NCBI GenBank assembly: GCA_947475525.1 | Contig: CANJMI010000006.1 | Location: forward strand, 62,001 to 126,000 | Length of the DNA stretch: 64,000 nucleotides | Direction: 5' to 3' | DNA from: Polyangiaceae bacterium | GTDB taxonomy: Bacteria; Myxococcota_A; Polyangia; Polyangiales; Polyangiaceae | Shown here: piece by piece, positions 35,398 through 43,921 of the stretch | Layout of the letters: every line of letters starts with the position of its first letter | Numbering within the stretch: position 1 is the first letter of the stretch | Notes under the pieces: model-generated | Databases searched by the model: none | Told to the model about the DNA's origin: nothing | The model's input: only the letters and a program-made list of their open reading frames with translations | Made by a program: the position numbers and the translations under genes

Positions 35398-36498
35398 TCA
35401 TTCGCGCGGGCGAATGCTGCGCCGCTTGGCGCGATCTTGGCCAAGCTCGAGTCGGCGCATCACGGCGAGGCGCTGGCGCTCTTTGTAGCTGGCGTGGCTC
35501 GCGTCACCCTTTTCGTTCGACTCGTCGGTTTCGCTATCGGCCATTTGAAACTCGCAGAGACCAAAGACGACGGGGCCAAGCTTGCGCTGTTCGGGCGCGG
35601 CCGTCGCCAGGATCGCGTCGGGTACACGTACGGGCACGTCCACCACGAAGTGGATGATGCGGTAGTCCTCGGCGCTGAAGCGGTTGTCGCTCGGCGTGAA
35701 GTCACCGTGAAGCGCGAGCTTCCGTCCGAGAGCCGCGAGGTGCGCGTTTTCGTCGCAGAAGGTACGGAACTGAAAGATGGTGTTCGTGCTTTCGCCCGGA
35801 ACGACGTAGTTGAACGGGAACAGGTTGTGGCTCAGGTAGAGCAGCACGGGCACGATGTCCTCGCGCGTGCGCGTCACAATCCGGAAACGCTGTTTGTCGT
35901 ACACCGCGGAGGCATGCGCCTCCCGTTTGCTGAGAAGCTTGGTGTAGATGGAGTCTTTGCGTTTGCGCCCACCGACAAATTCGGTGATCGGCAACCCTTC
36001 GGCGAGCATCTGGCCGACGAGGCGATAGACCCGCTCTTCGATCAGTCGAAAAAGCCCTTGGTCCGAAAGCGCCAGCGAGTACTGGAGCTCGCGGGCCTCG
36101 ACGTGATGAATGATGTGCATCGCCTTGAGAATCACGCAGGCGGCGAGCTGGCGGCTGCTCTTGCCGGAAGCGATCTGAAGCAACTCGAGCGTCGAGGCCG
36201 CCTCGAGTTGACGCGGGATCGGAAAGTCGACCTGGCGTCGCAAGTAGTCGATTGCCGAGCCCTTGATCGTCTCGAGGCGATGGCGGTCGCCTTGGCGCTC
36301 GAGGTCGAACTCCTGCGATTGGAGGAAAAACCGCGCCTCGTCTTCGGTGGGGAGCTCAAGCCTCCGCCAGTCGATGACGGACTCGCCTTTCAAAATCAAC
36401 GAAACGCTTCGTAGATCCGCGAGAGAAAAGTCACCGAGCCGTTTGAGCGGGCGCGTCTCGTGAGCGGCGGCGACCTGCGGCGGCTGGGCGTTGGCCAT
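35398..36498 (-). CDS. Divergent RelA/SpoT-like protein (resembles TIGR04552)
   Basis: 366 residues. I think this is the myxobacterial family catalogued as TIGR04552, from memory. Its central part lines up in order with the (p)ppGpp synthetase fold: R178-K-R-K-D-S183-I-Y-T-K187 (GxxKxxxSIxxK), D201-K-Q-R-F-R206 (DxxGxRI), Y279-R-I-I-H283 (YxSxH) and E316-F-Q-M (ExQxR). The Arg of the last motif is Ala here. It may be a (p)ppGpp or other nucleotide-modifying enzyme, or a degenerate one. An N-terminal helical region (residues 85-160) and a basic C-terminal tail (RRLELGQDRAKRRSIRPRE) flank the fold. Start ATG 36498. The 56-residue membrane protein gene lies 28 bp upstream. Confidence 0.6.
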   Translation of the reverse strand: MANAQPPQVAAAHETRPLKRLGDFSLADLRSVSLILKGESVIDWRRLELPTEDEARFFLQSQEFDLERQGDRHRLETIKGSAIDYLRRQVDFPIPRQLEAASTLELLQIASGKSSRQLAACVILKAMHIIHHVEARELQYSLALSDQGLFRLIEERVYRLVGQMLAEGLPITEFVGGRKRKDSIYTKLLSKREAHASAVYDKQRFRIVTRTREDIVPVLLYLSHNLFPFNYVVPGESTNTIFQFRTFCDENAHLAALGRKLALHGDFTPSDNRFSAEDYRIIHFVVDVPVRVPDAILATAAPEQRKLGPVVFGLCEFQMADSETDESNEKGDASHASYKERQRLAVMRRLELGQDRAKRRSIRPRE

Positions 36499-36526
36499 CG
36501 AGCGCGATACTAGACGGAAACCTGAT

Positions 36527-36697
36527 TCAGGGATCGGTCTTCGGTTGTGGCGCGACAGGCAGGCGGCCGATCGTCAACGTGCCGGCAAAGATCCCCATCG
36601 TCAGAAGAACGACGAACAGGTGGCTCAGGTGGGCGCCGCTGTAGCCGAGGGCCGCGAAGGGGGCCAGAGCTGCGAGGTACCAGGGAGCAATCTTCAT
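36527..36697 (-). CDS. Small membrane protein, 56 residues
   Basis: Read directly from the sequence: MKIAPWYLAALAPFAALGYS, then a hydrophobic region (LFVVLLTMGIFAGTLTIG) and a polar tail ending PQPKTDP. There are probably two membrane segments. The start ATG 36697 has GGAG 7 nt upstream; the stop is TGA at 36527. It lies 28 bp before the RelA/SpoT-like gene and 282 bp after the small membrane protein gene at 36980, so it is likely co-transcribed with the former. No known family was recognised. A hairpin and a 16-bp repeat array lie in its leader region. Confidence 0.6.
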   Translation of the reverse strand: MKIAPWYLAALAPFAALGYSGAHLSHLFVVLLTMGIFAGTLTIGRLPVAPQPKTDP

Positions 36698-36756
36698 GGG
36701 GACTCCATCGGTTGTGTGTGGTCGGTGGACTGTGAAACGCCGCTCTCGAGGAGAGG

Positions 36757-36773
36757 CTTCCCTGAGAGGGAAG
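36757..36773. other. Hairpin in the leader of the small membrane protein gene
   Basis: CTTCCCT-GAG-AGGGAAG is a perfect 7-bp stem with a 3-nt loop, 60 bp upstream of the 36697 start. No U-tract follows on either strand, so it may be a leader structure or a weak terminator. Confidence 0.45.
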
Positions 36774-36904
36774 AGAGGGTTTACCTTTGGCGCTGACTCA
36801 GTTCACCCGATGCGGCCGTGTAACCAAGTGTAGGTTTGGATACCACCCACCGTGCCGAGTGGCAAAGAAGTAGTCGGCCTTTGTTTCGGGCTCAACCCAT
36901 TTCC

Positions 36905-36967
36905 AACCTTGGGGACCCGCAACCTTGGGGACCCGCAACCTTGGGGACCCGCAACCTTGGGGACCCG
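36905..36967. repeat. 16-bp tandem repeat, four copies
   Basis: The unit AACCTTGGGGACCCGC repeats four times without gaps; the last copy is 15/16. It lies in the 282-bp stretch between two small membrane protein genes, 12 bp downstream of the stop at 36980, and in front of the 36697 gene. It does not encode anything recognisable. Confidence 0.95.
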
Positions 36968-36979
36968 AATGGGAGACGG

Positions 36980-37249
36980 CTAATCGTCGCGCGGCTCCAT
37001 ACGCCCCGTGAGCTTTTCCCAGAGGTGCCAGCTGCCGACGAAGGCCACGTACGAGACGACGACGGCCACCGCGTAGAGGTCCCAGACGATGATTCGCCCC
37101 ATCCAATGGTTGGCCTGCTCCAGGTGCAGCATCCGCGTGCCGACCCAGCCGATGAAGGCCACGAACAAAATCACGGAGACCCCGTAGAGCGCGCCGAAAA
37201 ACCACTTCATTGCATCGGTGGGCCTAGCACGAAGCGGCTCGCCGGTCAC
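36980..37249 (-). CDS. Small two-helix membrane protein
   Basis: 89 residues from GTG 37249, which overlaps the TGA stop of the preceding gene as GTGA, strong evidence for coupling; internal ATG 37210 (MKWFFGALYGV) is the alternative. Two membrane helices are evident (FFGALYGVSVILFVAFIGWV and IIVWDLYAVAVVVSYVAFVG), with a short cytoplasmic tail. Not recognised. It is third in the run after cytochrome c and the anchored 162-residue protein, so a respiratory-chain accessory role is a reasonable guess. Confidence 0.65.
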   Translation of the reverse strand: MTGEPLRARPTDAMKWFFGALYGVSVILFVAFIGWVGTRMLHLEQANHWMGRIIVWDLYAVAVVVSYVAFVGSWHLWEKLTGRMEPRDD

Positions 37250-37734
37250 GGAACCGACAGGACCGTCTCCTCGTCGCCGGCGAAGCGGACCGTCTCGTCG
37301 CGGTGCTCGACCGAGCCATCGCTTCGCTCGATCGTCAGGGCGGCGCGAACCTCACCACGTCGAGCGCGCACGCGTGTCGCGAGCCTGCCCGGAGCATACG
37401 CTTGGGCCGTGGTTCGGGTAGCAGGATGGCCCGCCACGCCGTCGAAGGCCCAGCGCGTCGAGGCGAGCATGTCCCCGTCGTGGTCCCGCCAGACAAGCTC
37501 GACTGCGCGAACCGTCTTGGGGTCTGAAAAACGGAGCGTGACTGCGCGTTCTTTGGGGGCCACGCCTTCGAACAGCGCGACGAGCCCAAGCGCCCCCACG
37601 AGCAGCACGAGCAGCGGCCAGCGTCGAGGGCGCAGTTGCTCGGGCGCAAGCTCCTCGGCGGGATCGCTTTCGGCCGTTGGATCGGTTTCGTCTTCAGGCG
37701 ACGGCAGTTGGGCCAGGGGACCCGGGTGCGTCAT
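37246..37734 (-). CDS. Single-pass membrane protein in cytochrome c operon
   Basis: 162 residues. An acidic Pro-rich N-terminus (residues 1-38) precedes one membrane helix (WPLLVLLVGALGLVALFEGV) and a beta-rich extracytoplasmic domain (VTLRFSDPKTVRAVELVWRD, EVRAALTIERSDGSVEHRDE). ATG 37734 overlaps the stop of the cytochrome c gene as ATGA, and its own stop overlaps the next start as GTGA. It is not FixH as far as I can see. It is probably a partner of the adjacent cytochrome c in the inner membrane; the function is unknown. Confidence 0.65.
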   Translation of the reverse strand: MTHPGPLAQLPSPEDETDPTAESDPAEELAPEQLRPRRWPLLVLLVGALGLVALFEGVAPKERAVTLRFSDPKTVRAVELVWRDHDGDMLASTRWAFDGVAGHPATRTTAQAYAPGRLATRVRARRGEVRAALTIERSDGSVEHRDETVRFAGDEETVLSVP

Positions 37735-38153
37735 CGGCCCGGAGCGCCGGGAGCCACCGCGCCGCCGACCGCAAACGTGCGCACGTAGCGCACCAGGCCG
37801 GTCACGACCTTTTCGGGCAGCTTGTCGAACGCAGGCATCTTGTTGCGACCATGCTGGATGGTCGCGACCAGGGCAGCGTCACCGATAGCTGCGAGTTCGG
37901 GGCGCGCGAGGTCGGGGATTCGGAGCATCTGCCCCTGTTGGGTATCGCCTCGGCCGCCGAGACCATGGCAGACCGCGCAGTTTTGACGCCACGCGACCTC
38001 GATCAAGGTGGCATCCTCAGTCGGCTCCGCGACGTCCGGGACCTGTCCCCGGTTGCGTTGGGCGCCTTGGTGGTCCGCCACCACCCACTCGCGCCGCTCG
38101 CCTCCGGCGTCACAGCCGGCGAGGAGAGCGAGCACGAGCAAGAGGTTTTTCAT
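37731..38153 (-). CDS. Lipoprotein cytochrome c (single haem)
   Basis: 140 residues. MKNLLLVLALLAGC is a lipoprotein signal (Cys14). The mature protein carries one c-type haem: NCAVCHGLGGRGDTQQG (C59, C62, H63) with likely axial Met106 in NKMPAF, the class I cytochrome c layout. A C-terminal Gly/Ala/Pro tail follows. It would shuttle or receive electrons at the outer face of the inner membrane or in the periplasm. It is the first gene of a coupled run with two small membrane proteins, and OmpA-like lipoprotein lies upstream on the same strand (22-bp gap). No terminal oxidase is in the window. Confidence 0.9.
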   Translation of the reverse strand: MKNLLLVLALLAGCDAGGERREWVVADHQGAQRNRGQVPDVAEPTEDATLIEVAWRQNCAVCHGLGGRGDTQQGQMLRIPDLARPELAAIGDAALVATIQHGRNKMPAFDKLPEKVVTGLVRYVRTFAVGGAVAPGAPGR

Positions 38154-38175
38154 AGGGAAAATGCTCGGCAATCGA

Positions 38176-38778
38176 TCATTGGCAGACGTTGCCGGCGATC
38201 GTGCCCCCGCCGTCGAGCGGAAGTCCGCCGATGGCCTTGCCAGCGATCTCGGCATTGACGAAGTCGACGCGGCGGTTCGTCGCGCGGTCTTCCGGCGTTG
38301 CTTCCGGGGTGATCTTGAGACGCGTCTCGCCGAAGCCCACGGCCACGAGGCGGTTGCAGTCGATGCCCTTCGCGACCAGCCATTTTGCGACGGCATACGC
38401 GCGAGCCTGGCTTAGAACCATGTTGTGCGTGTTGTCGCCGCCCGTGTCGGTGTGGCCTTCGACGCGGTGTTTGGTGACCTTCGGCGTCTGCTTCAGATAC
38501 TCGTAAACGAGCTCGAGCACGGCGTCGCTCTCGGGCTTCAGGGTCGCCTTGTCTTCGTTGAAAAGCACCGGTCCCGGAAGCTCGACCTTGTTGTCTTTGA
38601 CTTCGGGGAGCTTGAACACACGAAGGCGGCGCGCCTTCGGCGCTTCTACGACTACCGCCGCTGGCGGCGGGGGCGGCGGCGGCGGAGCCTCCTTCGCGGG
38701 GCGGACGCGGACGACGCATCCGACGGTTGAGGCGGCAAGAGCCGTGACGCACAGAAAGCCAACGAGAGAGAGGCGCAT
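38176..38778 (-). CDS. OmpA-like peptidoglycan-binding lipoprotein
   Basis: 200 residues. The signal peptide ends in ASTVGC, so it is a lipoprotein; a Pro-rich linker (PPPPPPPP) follows. The C-terminal OmpA domain has the peptidoglycan-binding pattern: VLFNEDKATLKPESDAVL, HRVEGHTDTGGDNTHNMVLS, KGIDCNRLVAVGFGETRL, and NRRVDFV. The conserved Asp (HTD) and Arg (NRRV) that bind diaminopimelate are present. It tethers the outer membrane to the wall, in the manner of Pal. Start ATG 38778, with AGGAGA about 12 nt upstream. It sits 22 bp upstream of the cytochrome c gene. Confidence 0.93.
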   Translation of the reverse strand: MRLSLVGFLCVTALAASTVGCVVRVRPAKEAPPPPPPPPAAVVVEAPKARRLRVFKLPEVKDNKVELPGPVLFNEDKATLKPESDAVLELVYEYLKQTPKVTKHRVEGHTDTGGDNTHNMVLSQARAYAVAKWLVAKGIDCNRLVAVGFGETRLKITPEATPEDRATNRRVDFVNAEIAGKAIGGLPLDGGGTIAGNVCQ

Positions 38779-38984
38779 GGGAAGGGATTCTCCTGGTGAA
38801 GGTCGTTGCGAAACTGAAGGCGCACCGAACGTGCGCTCCACGTGGGGGAGACACGCCGATGCTCGCGCAGCTGCGGTGCCCCCCAACAGGCGAGGGATTT
38901 ACCCCGTTGGGAAGTCGATTGAAATTCGGAAATCGCGCCAACCGCAAGGGCCGACGCGATTTCTACGCGGACTCAAAGCACGAT

Positions 38985-40106
38985 TCAGCCAGCGCCACCG
39001 GCGCCGCCGGTGCCCGGACCAGCGCCGCCGGTGCCCATCGGCTCCGCGCACGGGTCGTTCTTCGGGCCGGCCTTGTCGCCGATCTTACCGAGCTTCGCGA
39101 TGCCGGCTTCGAAGCCGAGACCGATCGAGATCGCGTTGCACTCCTTCGAGGGGTTCTGGCTGCCGTCTTCGAGGATGTCGGCCGCTTGGCGAATGCTCTC
39201 GGCGATGCTCTCGAACGTGCTGCCGGTGCAGAGCTCGGGGCTGAAGCCGCCCGCGACCTTCTTCAGCTCGTTGATGAGGGGCTCGACGGGGAGCACGCCG
39301 GCGATGATGCCGTTGGACGCGCTCTTGCGGTCGGGCGCGATGTCCATCGTGACGACGGCGTTGCTGATGCCGAGCGTCAGGCTGAAGCCCGCGACGGAGA
39401 GCTGCAGGTCGAGGTTCCCCTTGCTGCCGCTGACCCAGGTGTTGCTCGAGAGATAGCTATTCGGGAACTTGAGCTTCGCGGTCGCGATGTCGCTCGGGTC
39501 CGTGAGGAGCTCCGGGACGATCGGCCACTCGTCGGTGCCGTCGAACTTCGCGGGGCCGCCGAGCTGCGTCCCGACGTAGAGCGCGGTCGGCAAGTCGATG
39601 TAGTCCGATTTTTCGCCGAGCGTGTCGATCTTCATGAGGATCGTGAACGCGCCCGAAGCGATGTTCTCGTTCACCTTGGTGCTCGCGTCTGCCGAGAGGC
39701 TGCCGATGATCGGCATCAGGAGCTTGCCGAAGGCGTTGTCGAGACCGCCTTTGCCGTCCGTCTTGACCGATTTCGGCTGTGCGCCGGCGCGCGGCTTGCA
39801 AACGTCCGTCGAGGTCGCGGTCGAGATCTTGCCGTCGAGGTTGTAGCCGTAGCTTTCCCAAGCGGTCGGCTTCGGTGAGCCGCTGCGGTCGGTGTCACCG
39901 AGGAAGAGCTTCTGGACCGCGAACACCTGGCCCGGGCCGTCGCCTTTGACGCCACCTGCGGGCTTGGCTGGCGGCTCATTCGAAACGGGCACCTCGGGGG
40001 TCGGGGTCTCGTCCGTGCTGCTCGAGCAGCCGACGGTGACGATGCCCGCGAGAGCGGCGAGGGACAGACCAGCAAGCGAAGCGTAGACGAACGAAGAACG
40101 AAGCAT
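38985..40106 (-). CDS. Lipoprotein, unknown function
   Basis: 373 residues; MLRSSFVYASLAGLSLAALA ending in TVGC gives a lipoprotein. The mature chain begins with a Pro/Ser/Thr-rich segment, then beta-rich sequence with paired cysteines (DVCKPRAG, ELCTGSTF, KECNAIS, DPCAEP). It ends in GGAGPGTGGAGGAG. There is no motif I recognise. The start ATG 40106 has AAGGAAG about 12 nt upstream; TTG 40130 in the same frame is less likely. It resembles in style the lipoprotein at 30416 (signal, linker, paired cysteines, Gly tail) but no clear residue-level similarity was seen. Divergent from dnaE. Confidence 0.7.
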   Translation of the reverse strand: MLRSSFVYASLAGLSLAALAGIVTVGCSSSTDETPTPEVPVSNEPPAKPAGGVKGDGPGQVFAVQKLFLGDTDRSGSPKPTAWESYGYNLDGKISTATSTDVCKPRAGAQPKSVKTDGKGGLDNAFGKLLMPIIGSLSADASTKVNENIASGAFTILMKIDTLGEKSDYIDLPTALYVGTQLGGPAKFDGTDEWPIVPELLTDPSDIATAKLKFPNSYLSSNTWVSGSKGNLDLQLSVAGFSLTLGISNAVVTMDIAPDRKSASNGIIAGVLPVEPLINELKKVAGGFSPELCTGSTFESIAESIRQAADILEDGSQNPSKECNAISIGLGFEAGIAKLGKIGDKAGPKNDPCAEPMGTGGAGPGTGGAGGAG

Positions 40107-40290
40107 TGGGATGTCTTCCTTAGGGTTCAAGGATGGAGAGCGGGGTGGCGTCCGCGACGAGCGTAGACGGCCCCATTTACGAGTCTCATAGCGTTGCCGG
40201 GCGGCAGAAGCAACGCACCTTGACCTCTCACGCCGGCGCCCGTAGCGGTGAGTGCACGCGCCTGGCTCCTTCGAGCTCCGCCCCTCGACG

Positions 40291-43200
40291 ATGACCGACT
40301 TCGTCCATCTTCACGCCCACAGCGAGTACTCGCTGCTCGACGGCGCCATTCCATGTAAATCGCTCGCGGCGCGCGCCAAGGCTCACGGCATGCGTGGGAT
40401 CGCGCTCACGGACCATGGCAACATGTTCGGCGCGATCACGCACTACAAGGCGTGTCAGGGCTACGGAATCACGCCGATCCTCGGCTGCGAGGTGAACGTC
40501 CTCCGCGACGAAACGCTCCGTCCCGGCGACGGTCGCGCGCTGGCCGCGGGCACCGAGCCGCTCGACCACCTCGTGCTGATTGCGGAGAACGCGATCGGCT
40601 ACCAAAACCTCCTGCGGATCGTGTCGATGGGTCACATCGAACCGGCGAGCCCCATGGCCCCGAGCATCCGCCTCTCGGAGCTCGCCAACGGGACCGAAGG
40701 GCTCATCGCCTTGACGGGGTGCATGGGTGGCGTGCTCGCGCAACAAGTGCTCGAGTTCGGCAAAGACGCCGGCCGCGCCGCGCTCGACCGGTTGCGAGGG
40801 CTCTTCAGTCCCGGAGCGCTCCACGTGGAACTCCAGGATCACGGCCTCGTCGAGCAGCCTATTCTCAACGGGTTGCTGGCCGAGCTCGCGCGGGATCTCG
40901 AGGTCCCGATCGTCGCGACGAACGATTGCCATTTCCTCGAGCGCACCGACGGCGAGGCCCAGCTCTACCTCTCGTGCATCGCGTCGGGTCGGTCCTTTGC
41001 GATGGCGCTCGAAGGGCACCACGGTCGCTACGAGATGTACCTGAAGACCGCCGACCAAATGGCGGCGACCTTTCGCGATCGACCCGCCGCGTTGCGGGCG
41101 ACTACGGCGATCGCCGAGCGGTGCCAGGCGCTCAAACTGAAGCTCGACAAGCCCATGCTGCCGACCTTCGCCGTCCCTGAAGGCTTCGATGCACCAGGGT
41201 ACTTTCGCCATGTCGCAGGCCGCGGTCTCGAGGAGCGATTCGGCGAGCTCGAACGGTCCGGCGTTCGCGTGGATCATGCCGCGTATCGCGCGCGACTCGC
41301 GATGGAGCTCGATGTCATCGTCGGGATGGATTTCCCAGGTTATTTCCTGATCGTTTGGGATTTTATTCGGTACGCGAAGGACAAGGGTATCCCCGTCGGA
41401 CCTGGGCGCGGCTCGGGCGCCGGCTCGCTCGTCGCCTACGCGATGCGGATAACCGACCTCGATCCCATCACGCACGGGCTGCTCTTTGAGCGGTTCCTCA
41501 ACCCAGAGCGCGTGAGCATGCCGGACTTCGACATCGATTTCTGCATGGACCGCCGTGACGAGGTCATCGCCTACGTGTCCGAGAAATACGGCAAGACGTC
41601 GGTCGGCCAGATCGCCACCTTTCACGAGCTCAAGGCACGCAGTGTCATCAAGGATGTCGGGCGCGCGATGGGGCTCTCGCCGCAAGAAGCGCAGCGGATC
41701 GCCAGCATGATCCCCGACAAGGGGCAGGGGCAAACGTACACAATAGCCGAGGCGCTCACCGTCGAGCCGAAGCTAAAAGCCGCGAGTGAAGTCGACACGA
41801 CGATCCGCGAGCTCTTGACGCAGGCTCAAAAACTCGAAGGCCTTACGCGCCACGCCGGCATGCACGCAGCCGGCGTCGTCATCAGCGAAGGTCCCCTTTG
41901 GGAGCACGTGCCGTGCTTCAAGAATGGCGAGCTCCTCGTCGCGCAGTTCGCGAAAGACGAGGTCGAGGCGGCGGGCCTCGTGAAGTTCGACTTCCTCGGC
42001 CTCAAAACCCTCACGGTCATCGACATCGCCGAGCGGCTGATCAATGGGCGCCCCGATCGCAAAGGCGAGCGTTTTTCCGTAGGGACCCTGCCGCTCAATG
42101 ATGCGCCCACGTTCGCGCTCTTGCAGTCCGGCGAGACCACGGGCGTCTTCCAGCTCGAGTCGAGCGGCATGCAGAAGCTCTTCAAGCAACTGCGCCCCGA
42201 CCAATTCAACGACATCGTCGCAGCCGTGGCGCTTTATCGTCCGGGACCACTCGGTACCGGGATGGTGAAGGACTACGTCGATTGCAAGCACGGGAAACCC
42301 ATCTCGACGCTGCACCGTCTCGTCGACGATATCGTCAAGCCGACCTACGGCGTCATCGTTTATCAAGAGCAGGTCATGCAGATCGCGCAGCAGCTCGCCG
42401 GCTACACCCTCGGGGGCGCCGACCTTTTGCGCCGTGCCATGGGCAAGAAAAAACCCGAGGAAATGGCCAAGCAGAAAAGCACGTTCCTCGACGGTTCGGT
42501 CGCCAACGGCGTCGTTCGCGAAGAGGCCGAGAAGATCTTCGAGTTGCTCGAGTTTTTCGCCGGCTACGGCTTCAACAAATCGCACAGTGCCGCGTACGCG
42601 TTGCTCACCTACCAAACCGCCTATTTGAAGGCTCATTTCCCTGTCGAGTTTCTCTGCGCGCTCCTGACCGCGGACCGCGACAAAACCGAGAAGGTCGTGC
42701 GCATCATTGCCGAGGGGCGCGCGTGGGGCGTCGAGATCCTCCCGCCCGAGGTGAACGAATCCAATATCGATTTCACGGTCGTTTATGCCGCGGACGGAAA
42801 ACCCAAGAAGGTTGGGCAGGCCCCGCGAAACACGCGGCGCTCGCGACTCAAAGATGCCCTCGAGCCGCGCATCCGATTCGGGCTTGGGGCCGTGCGCGGC
42901 GTGGGCGACATGGCGCTCGAAGCGGTGCTCGACGCACGACAGAAAGGCCCCTTCGCGGACTTGTTCGATCTCGCCGAGCGAGTCGATGCAAAGAAATTGA
43001 ACCGCGGCGTGCTCGAGGCGCTGATCTACGGTGGGGCATTCGATGCGTCGCTGAAGGTGCGCGGGCTCAGTCGGCCGCGCGCCGTGGCCTCGGTGGAGCG
43101 TGCGCTCGAGCGTGGCAAGTCCGTTGCCCGCGATCGCGAGTGCGGTCAGACGAATTTATTCGGCCTTATCGCAGCGCCGGCGAGCTCCGGCAACGCGAAG

Positions 43201-43899
43201 CCCACGACCAACGATTACGTCGAGGCCGAGCCCTGGGACCTCCGTGAACTGCTCCGGCGTGAGAAGGAGGCGCTCGGATTCTACGTCTCGGGCCACCCGC
43301 TCGATCGCTACGGTGGCGAGCTCAAGCGCTTCGAGGTCGTGCCCACCCGGGATCTCCCGAGCATGGATGATTGGGCGAAAGTGCGCGTCGCGGGCACCGT
43401 CGAGAATTATCGAGAGCGCATCTTCAAGGGCGGTGGCGGAAAGGTCGCCTTCTTCATCCTCGAGGACCTTTCGGGTGGAATCGAAGTCAAGGTGCGCGAG
43501 AACCAGATCGAGCGCTTCGGCGAGTTGCTGGTGCGTGGCGAGCCCGTGCTCGTCAATGGAAAGCTTCAGTTCCCGCGGGGGGAAGAGGAAGGCGGAGAGA
43601 TCGAGCGCATCCCGACGCTCTTGCTCGACGATGCCACGGCGCTTGCGGATGCCATTCGTGCCGAGACCCGTGGTGTTCAAATCCGCCTCCGCGCGGCGGA
43701 GATAAGCCGTCGCCACATCGAGCGCCTCGAGCAGGTGTTGCGGGCTTCACCGGGCACGTGCCCCGTTCAACTCGTTATCCAAACCGAGGACGGCGACGCG
43801 GTCCTCGCGGTGTCGAAGGAGCTGCGCGTCGAGCCGAATGACGCTTTGCTCGCCAGCCTCGAACGCGTCTTCGGAATGAACGTGGCCGAGCTTCGGTGA
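40291..43899 (+). CDS. dnaE: DNA polymerase III alpha subunit (DnaE)
   Basis: About 1202 residues, the replicative polymerase of the DnaE1 type. N-terminal PHP domain: HLHAHSEYSLLDGA, ALTDHGNMFGA, GCEVNV, NDCHFLERTDGEAQLYLSC. Palm catalytic aspartates: MPDFDIDFCMDRRDE (D412, D414). It has GPGRGSGAGSLVAYA, the Pol III motif GFNKSHSAAYALLTY, a helix-hairpin-helix segment and an OB-fold (VRVAGTVENYRERIFKGG) near the C-terminus, as in full-length bacterial DnaE. The PHP metal ligands appear intact, so a phosphatase or exonuclease activity cannot be excluded. The start ATG 40291 (MTDFVHLHAHSEYS) is the usual family start. Confidence 0.97.
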   Translation: MTDFVHLHAHSEYSLLDGAIPCKSLAARAKAHGMRGIALTDHGNMFGAITHYKACQGYGITPILGCEVNVLRDETLRPGDGRALAAGTEPLDHLVLIAENAIGYQNLLRIVSMGHIEPASPMAPSIRLSELANGTEGLIALTGCMGGVLAQQVLEFGKDAGRAALDRLRGLFSPGALHVELQDHGLVEQPILNGLLAELARDLEVPIVATNDCHFLERTDGEAQLYLSCIASGRSFAMALEGHHGRYEMYLKTADQMAATFRDRPAALRATTAIAERCQALKLKLDKPMLPTFAVPEGFDAPGYFRHVAGRGLEERFGELERSGVRVDHAAYRARLAMELDVIVGMDFPGYFLIVWDFIRYAKDKGIPVGPGRGSGAGSLVAYAMRITDLDPITHGLLFERFLNPERVSMPDFDIDFCMDRRDEVIAYVSEKYGKTSVGQIATFHELKARSVIKDVGRAMGLSPQEAQRIASMIPDKGQGQTYTIAEALTVEPKLKAASEVDTTIRELLTQAQKLEGLTRHAGMHAAGVVISEGPLWEHVPCFKNGELLVAQFAKDEVEAAGLVKFDFLGLKTLTVIDIAERLINGRPDRKGERFSVGTLPLNDAPTFALLQSGETTGVFQLESSGMQKLFKQLRPDQFNDIVAAVALYRPGPLGTGMVKDYVDCKHGKPISTLHRLVDDIVKPTYGVIVYQEQVMQIAQQLAGYTLGGADLLRRAMGKKKPEEMAKQKSTFLDGSVANGVVREEAEKIFELLEFFAGYGFNKSHSAAYALLTYQTAYLKAHFPVEFLCALLTADRDKTEKVVRIIAEGRAWGVEILPPEVNESNIDFTVVYAADGKPKKVGQAPRNTRRSRLKDALEPRIRFGLGAVRGVGDMALEAVLDARQKGPFADLFDLAERVDAKKLNRGVLEALIYGGAFDASLKVRGLSRPRAVASVERALERGKSVARDRECGQTNLFGLIAAPASSGNAKPTTNDYVEAEPWDLRELLRREKEALGFYVSGHPLDRYGGELKRFEVVPTRDLPSMDDWAKVRVAGTVENYRERIFKGGGGKVAFFILEDLSGGIEVKVRENQIERFGELLVRGEPVLVNGKLQFPRGEEEGGEIERIPTLLLDDATALADAIRAETRGVQIRLRAAEISRRHIERLEQVLRASPGTCPVQLVIQTEDGDAVLAVSKELRVEPNDALLASLERVFGMNVAELR

Positions 43900-43921
43900 T
43901 ACGCCGACTGCGTGCGGGAGC

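Noticed and set aside
36905-36967. CRISPR-like array
   Set aside because: The 16-bp units are contiguous with no unique spacers, so this is a simple tandem repeat.
40228-41733. 501-codon open frame opposite dnaE
   Set aside because: Fully antisense to the PHP and palm domains of DnaE; no independent evidence.
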